Shown one piece after another: positions 1-8,698 of a DNA stretch of 64,000 nucleotides. The notes beneath the pieces were generated by a model. It was not told where the DNA came from. It was given only the letters and a program-made list of their open reading frames with translations, and searched no databases. The translations under genes and the position numbers were made by a program. The stretch covers positions 78,761-142,760 of the forward strand of contig NZ_CP054057.1 of NCBI RefSeq assembly GCF_003935895.2. The letters are read 5' to 3'. The stretch's first letter is position 1. Every line of letters starts with the position of its first letter. This stretch comes from Scandinavium goeteborgense (lineage in GTDB: Bacteria; Pseudomonadota; Gammaproteobacteria; Enterobacterales; Enterobacteriaceae).

Positions 1-267
1 GCACTGCTGCATGTGTACCTCGGGGCTCGTCTTGATGTGCGACTGCAGCTGTGCGTGGACCGAAGCCTGCTGCCTGACGCGACGATGAGCAGCAAACCTG
101 AAGCCGGTGCGGTACAGCTGGGCCGCACCGCCGTGATGCGGCCGCTGAATGCAGCAAAAACAACAACACACCCCAAAACAATCATCATCAACCTGGGCCG
201 CTATGAGCGCGTTCAGGAACATATTCACCGCAGGGAGACCGATGAAGATGGCGACTACCGCTGGTAA
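1..267 (+). CDS. tssG: TssG, T6SS baseplate protein (3' end only)
   Basis: The reading frame is open from base 1 to the stop at 265-267 and runs off the left edge, so only the last 88 residues are visible. They match the end of TssG (ImpH/VasB): the motif LGRTAVMRPL, then INLGRYERVQ and a charged tail ending YRW. TssG pairs with TssF in the cytoplasmic T6SS baseplate wedge. The 3' end overlaps the start of tssJ by 26 bp, which indicates one transcript and translational coupling. The rest of the T6SS cluster must lie to the left of the window. Confidence 0.85.
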   Translation, partial: ALLHVYLGARLDVRLQLCVDRSLLPDATMSSKPEAGAVQLGRTAVMRPLNAAKTTTHPKTIIINLGRYERVQEHIHRRETDEDGDYRW

Positions 268-784
268 ATTCCCTCTGGTGGCACTGACTGCCGGCATCAC
301 ACTGATGCTGACCGGTTGTGGGCTGACCCAGAGCGTCAGCGACGGCACCGTCGCTGTGACCAAATCGATTTTTTATAAGCAGATAAAGACCGTGCACCTG
401 GATATCCGGGCCCGTGAGGCCGTGAACAGCAATGCCGGTGGCGCGGCATTATCCACTGTGGTGAGGGTGTATCAGCTCAAAGACCGCAAGACCTTCGACA
501 GTACGGACTATCCATCCCTGTTTAAGGCTGACAGCCAGGCCATCAAAGCAGACCTCGTGGCAGAGAAAGACATTCGCCTGCAGCCGGGCGGAGCCGTGAC
601 GGTCGATATGCCGATGGATGAAAAGGCGCAGTATGTGGCGGTGGCCGGGATGTTTATGTCGCCGGACCAGGTGAACAACACCTGGCGCGTGGTGCTGAGC
701 CGGGACGACCTCGATCCGGATAAAGCCCGGGTAATTGAGGCCGGTAACAACCGCCTGATCCTGAAGGCGCTGAAAGATGAGTGA
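242..784 (+). CDS. tssJ: TssJ, T6SS outer-membrane lipoprotein
   Basis: TssJ is the lipoprotein that anchors the TssJLM membrane complex to the outer membrane by contacting TssM. The predicted 180-residue protein has a lipoprotein signal with lipobox LTGC (Cys26), followed by a beta-sandwich-like region with the family pattern VVRVYQLKD near residues 70-80. I chose the ATG at 242 because GGGAG lies a few bases upstream and the start gives a normal lipoprotein leader. An upstream in-frame ATG at 149 would add 31 residues lying within the tssG coding region. The stop overlaps the tssE start by 8 bp. Confidence 0.9.
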   Translation: MKMATTAGKFPLVALTAGITLMLTGCGLTQSVSDGTVAVTKSIFYKQIKTVHLDIRAREAVNSNAGGAALSTVVRVYQLKDRKTFDSTDYPSLFKADSQAIKADLVAEKDIRLQPGGAVTVDMPMDEKAQYVAVAGMFMSPDQVNNTWRVVLSRDDLDPDKARVIEAGNNRLILKALKDE

Positions 785-1229
785 GTCACCGCGTCCATCG
801 CTGTATGAAGCCCTGTTTGGCAACTTCACCGGCGGTCTCGATCTTCACCTGGTCAGCGAACAGAACCAGACCATCCTGTCGGTGCTGGACAATATGCAGC
901 GTATTCTGAACTGCCGGGCAGGGACACTGGCGCATTTGCCCGACTATGGCCTGCCGGATATGACCAAAATCCTGCAGGGAATGCCGGGAGCGGCCCATGA
1001 ACTGATGGGAGCCTTATCGACTGTGTTGCTCAAATACGAACCACGGCTGAAGAAAATTGATGTGGTACTGCTTGAGCAGAATATTCCCGGTGAGCTGCGC
1101 TATGCCATCGATGCCGAACTGAAGGGCATTGGTCTGGTGCGCTACGGTACCGAATTTATGCCCGAAGGCCGCGTACTGATACGCCATCTCAGGCAGCAAC
1201 AATACATGGATGCTCAGGCCCGATTTTAA
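777..1229 (+). CDS. tssE: TssE, gp25-like T6SS baseplate protein
   Basis: 150 residues, the usual size for TssE, the homologue of phage T4 gp25 that nucleates sheath polymerisation in the baseplate. The family pattern is present: an N-terminal LYEALFG segment, a central region with LPDYGLPD, and the conserved EPR motif in YEPRLKKIDV. The start overlaps the end of tssJ (8 bp). The following gene starts after a 21-bp gap, consistent with one operon. Confidence 0.92.
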   Translation: MSESPRPSLYEALFGNFTGGLDLHLVSEQNQTILSVLDNMQRILNCRAGTLAHLPDYGLPDMTKILQGMPGAAHELMGALSTVLLKYEPRLKKIDVVLLEQNIPGELRYAIDAELKGIGLVRYGTEFMPEGRVLIRHLRQQQYMDAQARF

Positions 1230-1250
1230 TCTCCTTACGGAAAGTGAAGC

Positions 1251-1724
1251 ATGTCAGCAAAAGCGCAATTTCTGCAAAAACTACAGGACCAGCAGCCCCG
1301 CACTGTTGCCTTTGATACGAAGGCTGAAGCCGATATTGCGGCCTTTCGCCAGCGCATAAGCCTGCTTCAGGCGTCAATGGAAACATGGCTGGCCGGAACA
1401 GAGGTCCGCACTGAAACCACAAATACATCCCTGGTTGAATTCCTGATTGGCGGCAGCGCATTTTCCGTCCCGGGTATCATCCTGCACTATCAGCAGCGGA
1501 GTATCCGGTTTACGCCCATTTTTCTGTACGGGCAGGGCGTCACCGGGTGTGTTGAAGTTTGCCTGTGCACAGCGGACAACATTCAGCCATTGTATCGCCT
1601 GTTTATGCGCAGAGGTGGGTGTGACGAGTGGACCTGGAGTCCGGCCGGGACGCTCAACGCGAAACAAGTGCAATTTGATGAAGAGGCGTTCTTTACGATG
1701 ATAGCCCCTTTGCTTCCTGAGTAG
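1251..1724 (+). CDS. Unknown T6SS-cluster protein
   Basis: 157 residues, soluble, without signal peptide or membrane segment. The N-terminal third is predicted helical (residues 1-50), followed by a mixed beta-rich part with several Trp and Cys residues. It sits between tssE and a tagA-like gene in the same orientation with short gaps, so co-transcription is likely. I do not recognise the family. From its position it may be an accessory T6SS protein, but no motif supports a specific role. Confidence 0.7.
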   Translation: MSAKAQFLQKLQDQQPRTVAFDTKAEADIAAFRQRISLLQASMETWLAGTEVRTETTNTSLVEFLIGGSAFSVPGIILHYQQRSIRFTPIFLYGQGVTGCVEVCLCTADNIQPLYRLFMRRGGCDEWTWSPAGTLNAKQVQFDEEAFFTMIAPLLPE

Positions 1725-1772
1725 CCACCGCATCTGAACCAGACTCTCCACCCTACCCACGGACGACCAGAC

Positions 1773-3122
1773 ATGCATGATCAACAACCCCGCCCGGTGC
1801 GAACCGGCGGCGACCCGCGTTCCCTGTCAGAGTTTATGGCACTGCGCGACGAGATGAGTAAGCTGACGCATCCGGCGCGCCCGGATGTCAACTGGCCGCA
1901 GGTGGAAGCCCTGTCGCTCTCCCTGTTTGAAATTAACGGTGTGGAGTTACAGACCTGCGCCTGGTACACCCTTGCGCGCACTCAGCTGGCGCGGGTCAGC
2001 GGGATGAACGAGGGGCTGACTATTCTGACTGCGCTACTGAGCCACCAGTGGGCGCAGCTCTGGCCACAGCCGGCGAATGTCCGGGCAGAGATACTCAATG
2101 GCCTGTTACAACGGTTACAGAAGTGCTTTCGCACCTTTTCACTGACACCTGCCGATGTCCCGGCCCTGGCACTGGCTGAACAGCGACTCCAGGAACTGAA
2201 GGACATTCTCCGGCGCCAGGCGCTGAGTCACGCCTGCGAGATGAATCCGCTGCTGCAGCTGATACGCAGCGCGTTAAGCCGTCTGGAGAACAGCCCACAC
2301 CCAGAGGAGGCCACCGCGGGCGTGCCTGACCCGGCATTCACCCTGACGGAAGAGGCAACCACACCGACGAGTCGTCTGGTGTATGTCATCCGCAAGGAGC
2401 CTGACGTTGAGGTGCAGGTGACTGAGGACGTCCCGGTACCCCCGAAGCGCTGGCCTGTGTTTGTGGCAGGGATGGCGACCGCCCTGGTACTCAGCGCTGC
2501 CACCGTATTCGGCTGGCAGGCACTTCATCGCCCGGATGACGCCACGCAGGCGATGGCGGCGTCGGTTGCCTGGATACCGGAACCGATGACCCCGGCGCAG
2601 ACTGAAGCCTTCCATGGGACAAAAAATTACCGGACGCATTCCGGGATGTGGCTGGCGCGGATGACGAACCAGGTCAACTGGATAACGACCCTGGCCCCGG
2701 GCTGGCGGCTTCGCTATGGTCAGGGAATGGTGTCGCAGGCGAAGGCACTTTGGCCGGATGACCCGGCGACCCGGGCGCTGGTCCAGCGCTGGGAACAGTA
2801 TCAGTCAGCCAGAACCTTACCTGCCAGTGACCTGAACGGCTGGCATGACGGCATGATGCAACTGCGGGCGCTGTCGGCACAACTGGATGCGCTGGACAGG
2901 CAGAAAGGTAAATACCTGACGGGCAGCGAGCTGAAAACGATTGTCTGGCGCATTACGAATACCTTTGGCAGTGCTGTCCCGGTTGAAGAGCAGCTCCGGC
3001 AGCTGGTAGCACCGGCTCCGGAAGACACAGATGCGCCTCAGGCAAACACGGAGCAGGCGGCACGGCATCTGGATTCACTGATACATGTCCTGGAGCAACT
3101 AACAGTCCCGGGAGAGCAATAA
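1773..3122 (+). CDS. tagA: TagA/VasL-type T6SS protein (ImpA_N, TM, VasL)
   Basis: 449 residues. The N-terminal part (about 1-150) matches the ImpA_N domain shared with TssA. A single hydrophobic segment lies at about residues 228-249, and the remaining 200 residues correspond to the VasL-type C-terminal region. This domain order is that of TagA proteins, which in enteroaggregative E. coli sit at the inner membrane and stop and hold the extended sheath. A canonical TssA lacks this transmembrane segment. The next gene follows after only 3 bp. The stop-or-clamp function is transferred from the family. Confidence 0.8.
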   Translation: MHDQQPRPVRTGGDPRSLSEFMALRDEMSKLTHPARPDVNWPQVEALSLSLFEINGVELQTCAWYTLARTQLARVSGMNEGLTILTALLSHQWAQLWPQPANVRAEILNGLLQRLQKCFRTFSLTPADVPALALAEQRLQELKDILRRQALSHACEMNPLLQLIRSALSRLENSPHPEEATAGVPDPAFTLTEEATTPTSRLVYVIRKEPDVEVQVTEDVPVPPKRWPVFVAGMATALVLSAATVFGWQALHRPDDATQAMAASVAWIPEPMTPAQTEAFHGTKNYRTHSGMWLARMTNQVNWITTLAPGWRLRYGQGMVSQAKALWPDDPATRALVQRWEQYQSARTLPASDLNGWHDGMMQLRALSAQLDALDRQKGKYLTGSELKTIVWRITNTFGSAVPVEEQLRQLVAPAPEDTDAPQANTEQAARHLDSLIHVLEQLTVPGEQ

Positions 3123-3125
3123 CGG

Positions 3126-3890
3126 ATGTCTGATAAACACGCCCGCTATCGAAATCATTGTTCTGCCTGGAGCATCAGGGAAACTGCATTTCTCGAAAAG
3201 AATTATGGCAAACGCCCGACCCAGGAAATTGCCCGATATCTGGGAAGAAGTCTTGCTGCAGTCAGAGCAATGGCACTCAAACTTGGCATTGGCCGTAAGG
3301 GCGTCAGGCCGTGGTCGCCGGCGGAGATTGCAGTAGTGAAAAAATATTACGCTCATGGCGAGGGCATAGCCCTGGTGCGCACACTGTTGCCGCACCGGGA
3401 TAAGGAGTCTGTCAGGTATCAGGCGGCGAAGGCCGGTGTCACCGATGTGCGGGAATGGCACCCCGATGCCGTCGCATTTTTGACAGCACATTATGGCGAT
3501 ATGCCTGTTGAGGATATTGCCGTCACGCTCAACAAAAGCGTCAGTGCTGTAAGGAACAGGGCGACAGTCCTGAAGCTTGGTAAAACGCGGGTCATGAAAT
3601 GGACTCCGGAAGAGAATGCAATACTGACCACCCAGTACGGTAACTCCGATAACCTTGATGAGATTCATGCACTATTGCCTCATCGTTCCCGGCAAGCCAT
3701 CTCTAAGCAGGCGACCAAATTAGGGCTAAACAGAAAGCAGGCATGGACGTCTGAAGAACACCGCATTCTTCATCAGTTTTATCCGTTATTGGGGAGAAAG
3801 GTTGTCGGGATGTTACCTGGCCGGACTATTACTGCGATTCATCGTCAGGCGGAAAAACAGGGACTGCGGCGATATGCTAAAAAAGCATGA
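3126..3890 (+). CDS. Protein with five tandem Myb/SANT-like helix-turn-helix repeats
   Basis: 254 residues made almost entirely of five repeats of about 42-48 residues. Each starts at a tryptophan (W15, W63, W111, W159, W207), followed by an acidic helix, a Tyr-Gly or similar turn and a third helix of the type SAVRNRATVLKLG. This is the tri-helical Myb/SANT-like pattern also found in bacterial GcrA-like DNA-binding proteins. The protein is basic and ends RRYAKKA. It is the last gene of the T6SS operon, 3 bp after tagA, so it may bind DNA to regulate the cluster. Whether it binds DNA or protein is not shown by sequence. Neighbouring sequence downstream is a recombinant junction. Confidence 0.75.
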   Translation: MSDKHARYRNHCSAWSIRETAFLEKNYGKRPTQEIARYLGRSLAAVRAMALKLGIGRKGVRPWSPAEIAVVKKYYAHGEGIALVRTLLPHRDKESVRYQAAKAGVTDVREWHPDAVAFLTAHYGDMPVEDIAVTLNKSVSAVRNRATVLKLGKTRVMKWTPEENAILTTQYGNSDNLDEIHALLPHRSRQAISKQATKLGLNRKQAWTSEEHRILHQFYPLLGRKVVGMLPGRTITAIHRQAEKQGLRRYAKKA

Positions 3891-3904
3891 ATACTCTGGC
3901 GAGA

Positions 3905-4288
3905 AGTTACTCGTAGCGTCGCCAGATAAGTCACCGCAAAGTCGACAGGAAATGAGGCACGCAATACGCCGCTGGGCTGGGCCAGAATGTCGCTTAACTG
4001 TTCATGTGCCAGCCTCGCTTCATCCACAATACGCCTGCACCGCTCAAAGTAGAGCTGCCCTGCTTCAGTCAATTCAATTTTACGCGTAGTGCGGTGCAGT
4101 AGTCGTAGTCCCGTTGATTTTTCCAGCTCGCTGATACGCCGGGAAAGCGTTGAAGTGGGAATGCCGGTGTTTTCAGTAGCCCTTCGAAACCCATGCGCTT
4201 TAACGACCTCAACAAATAAAGCCATATCACTCAGATAATTTTTCATCTCATAGTCCATTAATGGAACAGTCACTTCCACTTTAACCAC
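3905..4288 (-). pseudogene. LysR-family regulator, 5' fragment (copy 1)
   Basis: The first about 125 residues of a LysR regulator: the N-terminal winged HTH with the recognition region NTGIPTSTLSRRISELEKST, the linker helix, and the start of the effector domain (LRASFPVDFAVTYLA). It begins with GTG at 4288, preceded by AAGGGG. Homology ends near 3905, where the frame runs into unrelated sequence at the end of the Myb-repeat gene. The intact gene would be about 300 residues. It is divergent from the OYE gene, the usual arrangement for a LysR regulator and its target reductase. The truncated protein could still bind DNA but lacks ligand sensing. Confidence 0.8.
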
Positions 4289-4372
4289 TTTATCCCCTTA
4301 ATAAAACAGTTGATACTTGCTGCATGATAATTACCCCGAACATCGGGATCCAGCGTTCATAAGGATTCAATA

Positions 4373-5443
4373 ATGACTAACATTTTTACACCTGTGACTT
4401 TAGGTCGCTTTACTTTGAAAAATCGCCTTGTCATGGCACCGATGACGCGTTCACGTGCCAATATTGATGGAACACCCGGAGAGTTGGCCGCATTGTATTA
4501 TTCCCAGCGGGCAAGTATGGGACTGATTATTGCGGAAGGAACACAACCCTCTGACGATGGACAGGGATATCTGACCACGCCTGGCATTTATACTGAGGCG
4601 CAGGTTGTCGGCTGGAAAAAAGTCACAGAAGCTGTTCATCAAAAAGGCGGGCATTTCTTTATCCAGCTCATGCATGCCGGACGTATGTCTCACCCGGACA
4701 ATACGCCACACCATCGTCAGGGGGTTGCACCGTCTGCGATTGCGCCAGGTACACAGATGTTCACTGTCTCAGGCATGCAGGACATTCCCGAGCCACGCGA
4801 ACTTAGCACTGCCGAAATTCGGCAAACTGTTGAAGATTTTCGTTTTGCAGCTCGCAGGGCGATTGAAGCGGGTGCTGACGGTGTTGAAATTCATGGGGCT
4901 AATGCGTATCTGATCCAGCAGTTTCTTGCCCTGAGTGCCAATTCCCGCACGGATGAGTATGGTGGATCCATAGAGAACCGCGCTCGCTTTGCAATAGAAG
5001 TCGCTCAGGCTGTTTCTGAGGAGATTGGCGCAGACCGTACCGGGATCCGACTGTCTCCGGGTTTGAACTTATGGGGAATCGAAGAAGGCCCAGAATGTGC
5101 CGACCTGTATCACTACCTTGTTACCGAACTGAATAAACTGGGCCTTGCATATTTGCATATCATGCACCAGGGAAATGAACCTCTTCTGAATGACCTTCGC
5201 CAGCGCTGGACAGGCACGCTAATCCTTAATCGCCCTGGGCGTCCACGTGATGATATCGGTCAGGACGTTCACTCTGGCATGGCTGAGCTTGAATCTTATG
5301 GCGCGATGGCCCTGGCAAATCCAGATTTTGTTGAGCGCCTGAAAGTACATGCAGCCATGAATGAGGCGCATCCTGAAGGATTTTTTGGCGGCACGGATAA
5401 GTACTACACCGATTATCCGTTTCTTGCTGGTAAAAAAATCTGA
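4373..5443 (+). CDS. Old yellow enzyme family NAD(P)H:flavin ene-reductase (copy 1)
   Basis: 356 residues, the normal length for NemA-type alkene reductases. The FMN-binding barrel start (TLKNRLVMAPMTRSRA), the HGAN motif (His174, Asn177) followed by Tyr179, and the SRTDEYGGSIENRARF motif are all present. These enzymes reduce activated C=C bonds and nitro compounds such as N-ethylmaleimide and quinones in the cytosol. A truncated lysR gene is divergent upstream. The protein is identical to that of the second copy at 38968-40038, so the plasmid carries two doses. Confidence 0.93.
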   Translation: MTNIFTPVTLGRFTLKNRLVMAPMTRSRANIDGTPGELAALYYSQRASMGLIIAEGTQPSDDGQGYLTTPGIYTEAQVVGWKKVTEAVHQKGGHFFIQLMHAGRMSHPDNTPHHRQGVAPSAIAPGTQMFTVSGMQDIPEPRELSTAEIRQTVEDFRFAARRAIEAGADGVEIHGANAYLIQQFLALSANSRTDEYGGSIENRARFAIEVAQAVSEEIGADRTGIRLSPGLNLWGIEEGPECADLYHYLVTELNKLGLAYLHIMHQGNEPLLNDLRQRWTGTLILNRPGRPRDDIGQDVHSGMAELESYGAMALANPDFVERLKVHAAMNEAHPEGFFGGTDKYYTDYPFLAGKKI

Positions 5444-5486
5444 GTTCTTAAGGCGCACTCTGAACCGTTTTACATATTGTCCAAAT

Positions 5487-5665
5487 TGTACGCACCGCTA
5501 AAACGCGCTCAGGGCGTTTCTGACGGATAACCGGTAAAGAGGCAACAAACCACCCGAAAATCCGCCAGAAACGCACAGGCAGCATTTTACCCCTCTGCAT
5601 GACTATTCAGGTAAATGAATCCGTCCCGGATTCATCCTGATTTGTCCCTGTCAGCCTTCTGTCTG
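5487..5665 (-). mobile_element. End fragment of an ISNCY-type element
   Basis: Starting at TGTACGCACCGC the sequence closely matches the left end of the complete ISNCY-type element at 56947-58487 and the fragment at 40082-40372. It includes the beginning of the 3' part of the transposase gene, then stops at 5665 where unrelated sequence begins. It is a relic with no coding capacity. Confidence 0.75.
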
Positions 5666-6133
5666 TAAGCGTCCAGCTACTGCCGTCTGTGATTCTGGTT
5701 CCGGGATCGTTAGGTTAGAGCTCCTTCTAAATCAGATGGAGTTCTATTCATGGAAAATGCTGCTGACTGGCGAACTGAATCCCGTACTAGGGCATCGCCT
5801 TGGGCGATCAGTTGCAGCAATCAAAGGCATGGCTCAGAAATTGGGCTGCTGTTAGAAAAGATCGCCTGGCTGGAGCGAGGCCGAAAAAAGAGGTAATGCC
5901 TATGTGGCAGGAATGGTTTTGCAAAATTGCAATGAAAATGCCATTAAATCCTTAAGTATCAATCATATAACAAAGGGCGCTTAATAAACATTATGTTAAA
6001 TCATGCTTTGGGAGAGCATAAAGGATGGGATTCGTTGTGTGCTACGTGAAGCCTGACCTCAGTTGCCCACGGCAAATTGCAGATTTCACGCAGCGCACGC
6101 TTACGTCACTTCTACCCTACTCGCTTACGACCA
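5666..6133. other. Stretch without a recognisable gene
   Basis: I recognise no gene here. The longest open frame of note is a 48-codon one at 5750-5896 (+), beginning MENAADWRTE and ending RGRKKR, with GGAG about 10 bases upstream. It resembles no family I know and may be a chance frame or the remains of a truncated gene. Confidence 0.3.
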
Positions 6134-6390
6134 CTACTCTGCGTTGAGTAAGGTTTCCGCCGTCTCTTTCACGTTCGTCAGCAGGACGATGGCATCCTCC
6201 AGACAAACGGTTGGATTCAGCAGCGTCATCTTCAGGCACGTTACGCCGTCTGCTTTCGTTACCCAACGTTGACGCTCCCGGATGCCAGCAGAACATTACT
6301 GACACGCTGGTTCAGCAATACGACAAATGAGCTAAATACGTTGGAATTTCTGACTTCCCTCTCGTTTATCAGTTTGCTTCGCTCTTCACC
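6134..6390 (-). pseudogene. PLP-dependent decarboxylase, 3' remnant with frameshift
   Basis: Read on the minus strand, one frame gives LLNQRVSNVLLASG. After a one-base shift another gives RWVTKADGVTCLKMTLLNPT followed by EDAIVLLTNVKETAETLL and a stop at 6134. This is the C-terminal pattern of group II PLP-dependent decarboxylases (diaminobutyrate, glutamate or tyrosine type). The catalytic domain is absent, cut away where an IS transposase start joins near 6391. Non-functional. Confidence 0.5.
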
Positions 6391-6508
6391 TATCTTCAGG
6401 ATGGACATGATCTGGCTGTCGGTAAAACGTGATTTTTTCATAGAGAACCCCCCTGTTCAGATTACGAGAAAATTCTACTTCTAAACACACCGGTTTTTCG
6501 GGGGGACT
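6391..6508 (-). mobile_element. Terminal fragment of an IS3-family element (start of orfA)
   Basis: The minus strand begins an orfA-like frame at 6441, MKKSRFTDSQIMSILK, very like the start of orfA in the complete IS3/IS407-group element at 8400. It then breaks into decarboxylase sequence. Bases 6442-6508 would be the leader and terminal repeat of that IS. Confidence 0.55.
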
Positions 6509-6864
6509 ACCGCTTCCATCATATCCTGCCGTTTTAACATGGTTAATTTCCACTCAGTTATCGTTGGCATACATTCGAAACGGCTGCAAGCTGAAACGGG
6601 AAATTAGCGGCTGTATGCGCGGTAATTTCGCTGATGAATAACGGGGGGGGATAAAAACACCAAGATATATGTTTAAGTTTTCGTGAAGTAAATAACCACC
6701 ACAGGAATTTATTTTATATTCCCCGCGGGAATTCAAGTCCATTATTACACGTAGAGCGATGTCACACTTCTGGTCGTTATTTGCGACATAGAATCATACC
6801 AGTGTTATTTTTCAGGAGCAGTAGAACCTCCTGTATTTTCCATTATTCGTTTGTGGAATCCCCA
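6509..6864. other. Stretch without a recognisable gene
   Basis: No convincing gene on either strand. A short hairpin, CAGGAG/CTCCTG, lies near 6812-6836 and is followed by a weak T-run. A strong terminator follows from 6865. Confidence 0.3.
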
Positions 6865-6903
6865 CCCTTATCGTTGCTGGAACAGTGATAAGGGTTTTTT
6901 TCG
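6865..6903 (+). terminator. Rho-independent terminator
   Basis: CCCTTATC and GATAAGGG form an 8-bp stem with a 14-base loop, followed by seven T residues. It reads on the plus strand toward the tRNA genes and would stop any transcript from the left. Confidence 0.75.
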
Positions 6904-6946
6904 TGCTTTTCAGCGAATTCCTGAACCAGAGATACAGCCTCAAAAA

Positions 6947-6976
6947 CGACAAAACCCCGCCAAAGCGAGGTTTCTC
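6947..6976 (-). terminator. Rho-independent terminator of the tRNA pair
   Basis: On the minus strand CCTCGC, a TTTG loop and GCGGGG form a short G-C-rich stem followed by TTTTG, just downstream of the tRNA-Gly 3' end. Confidence 0.7.
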
Positions 6977-6981
6977 TTAAC

Positions 6982-7056
<75 letters not shown>

Positions 7057-7059
7057 ATT

Positions 7060-7135
<76 letters not shown>

Positions 7136-7161
7136 ATTGTTTATTAAAACATATTAAAATA

Positions 7162-7188
7162 TAAAAAAGACCCGGCTGACACCGGGTT
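7162..7188 (-). terminator. Rho-independent terminator upstream of the tRNAs
   Basis: On the minus strand ACCCGG and CCGGGT form a stem with a six-base loop, followed by CTTTTTTATATT. It terminates transcripts coming from higher coordinates before the tRNA-Thr gene, so the tRNA promoter should lie between this site and 7136. Confidence 0.75.
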
Positions 7189-7205
7189 AAGTATGAATTA
7201 TATGC

Positions 7206-7310
7206 TATTTAGCACTTTCAAATGCTTCGGGCGAATTGTAGTATAAAAAACCTGAATTAGTCAGCATCAGAAACGCACTTTCAGGAGTCCATTTCAGGAC
7301 CGTTTTTTAT
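7206..7310 (-). pseudogene. C-terminal scrap of an unknown gene
   Basis: Upstream of the terminator the minus strand reads KTVLKWTPESAFLMLTNSGF and continues to a stop at 7206, with a stop codon shortly before it. A terminator directly after the stop suggests it was once the end of a real gene. Family unknown. Confidence 0.25.
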
Positions 7311-7724
7311 TCAAAGATGGTCCCATAGGTTTCAACAGTGCGGAAGTATTAATAAATGAACAGAATAATTGGATCAGATACCACATACATATACCGGCTT
7401 TGTTGAATAAATCAGTGATGGTTGCTATGGTGGACAAGACCGGCAAGCTGGTACCCGAGCAGAAAGGTGCACGTATAATCACGCCTTGCCCTGCGCTGAT
7501 CCGTAAAGGACTGGACGTGGATAAAGTCATATCAATGATGTCTGTCATCTTCACCACGTGGGATTACCGTCACGGTAACTACTACTAGGGGCGCGGAAAA
7601 CCAAGATTATCACCTCTGATACATGGTCAGTTAAATATGCTTGGGCATTATAAGTTTTCGTTACCTGAAGATATTTTGAACGTAAGCGTACAGCGAGAAT
7701 CGTATTGACGAACGAGGGCTACTC
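7311..7724. other. Debris without an intact gene
   Basis: The plus strand is open from about 7312 (FKDGPIGFNSAEVLINEQNN) through to 7588, giving a frame of about 90 codons without a credible start. At 7396-7413 it passes through GGCTTTGTTGAATAAATC, the terminal repeat known from IS903/IS5-group elements. The sequence on either side is not recognisable as IS903, so this may be a solo end or chance. Confidence 0.3.
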
Positions 7725-8245
7725 AGTTGGTAGTAAGATGCGCCATGGCAACAGTTCGCTGACCCGCTTTATCGGCCAGTCAGCAATAACGTCAAGGACA
7801 TAGCGGAAGTAGCCTTCTGGATCCACATCGTTCAGTTTGCACGTTCCGATCAAGCTGTACAGCAGCGCTCCCCTCTCACCACCGTGGTCAGAGCCGAAGA
7901 ACAGGAAGTTTTTTCGACCCAGGTGACTATCCTCAGGGCTTTTTCGGCCAGGTTGTTATCCGCCTTCACCCAGCCATCCTCCGCATAGTACGTCAGCGCT
8001 GACCACTGGTTCAGGGCATAGACGAACGCCTTCGCCAGTTCTGAGTGTCGCGACAGGGTTTTCATCTTTTCGCGCAGCCAGCTCTCCATGGATTTCAGAA
8101 GCGTCTCGTTTTAAGCTGACGTTTTGCATGCCGCTGCTCTGCCGGTATTTCTCTTATATCCACCTCGATGGCATACAACTCGTTGAATCCGGCGTATGCA
8201 TCTGCCTGAAGCACTCCGCTGAAGCCCGCGATATTTCTTACTGGC
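7725..8245 (-). pseudogene. IS66-family transposase (TnpC), 3' remnant
   Basis: The minus strand encodes recognisable IS66 TnpC segments: LQADAYAGFNELYAIEVDIR, then KTLSRHSELAKAFVYALNQW and KADNNLAEKALRIV, then the C-terminal part near the end. The pieces lie in different frames with stops and small deletions. Only the C-terminal third is left, so it is a relic. A separate TnpC relic on the plus strand lies at 17530-18340. Confidence 0.8.
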
Positions 8246-8399
8246 GGTACCCATTCTGAATTATCAGACGCTATTTGAATTAGCGGCGGGTTGGAGAAAG
8301 GGTAATTCTGATAGTGAAGTGACCCTGACCCAAAATCCTGCTCTATTCAGAAACAGAATTCCGGCATGATAATGACTCCCCTGAACGGAGGATGTGCCG

Positions 8400-8666
8400 A
8401 TGAAAAAGTCACGATTCACTGAAGAGCAGATTGTTTTTGCCCTGAAGCAGGCTGAACTGGGTACGTCAGTGCCGGACGTCTGCCGCAAGCTGGGTATTTC
8501 TGATGCCACGTTCTATACGTGGCGTAAAAAATACGGTGGCATTTCTCCTTCGGAGCTGAAGCATATGCGGCAACTGGAGGAGGAAAATCTGCGGCTGAAG
8601 AAGCTGGTTGCCGATCTGAGCCTCGACAAGGCCATGCTGCAGGATGTGCTGGCAAAAAAGAGCTGA
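8400..8666 (+). CDS. IS3-family OrfA (helix-turn-helix subunit)
   Basis: 88 residues starting MKKSRFTEEQIVFALKQAE, the usual OrfA N-terminus of the IS407 group, with the HTH region VPDVCRKLGISDATFYTWRK and a C-terminal leucine-rich coiled coil for subunit contact. I chose the ATG at 8400 because GGAGGA lies 7 bases upstream. The stop is followed by the orfB frame in a different register, as in IS3 elements that make a frameshifted OrfAB transposase. Confidence 0.88.
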   Translation: MKKSRFTEEQIVFALKQAELGTSVPDVCRKLGISDATFYTWRKKYGGISPSELKHMRQLEEENLRLKKLVADLSLDKAMLQDVLAKKS

Positions 8667-8698
8667 CGCAGGCACGCCTGCGCAAATGGGTCAGAGAT

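Larger units (their letters stand above)
3995..5665. repeat. 1671-bp direct repeat, copy 1 (lysR' - OYE - IS end)
   Basis: Bases 3995-5665 and 38590-40260 match at a constant offset of 34595. I saw one difference, C at 5456 versus G at 40051. The unit holds the 5' part of lysR, the complete OYE gene and 179 bp of an ISNCY-type element end. Flanks diverge abruptly on both sides: lysR continues further left here, while the IS remnant continues further right in copy 2. The two copies are in direct orientation and bracket about 33 kb. Confidence 0.93.

Noticed and set aside
7396..7588. IS903-type insertion starting at GGCTTTGTTGAATAAATC
   Set aside because: Only the 18-bp end matches; the following sequence is not IS903 and no partner end or transposase is nearby.
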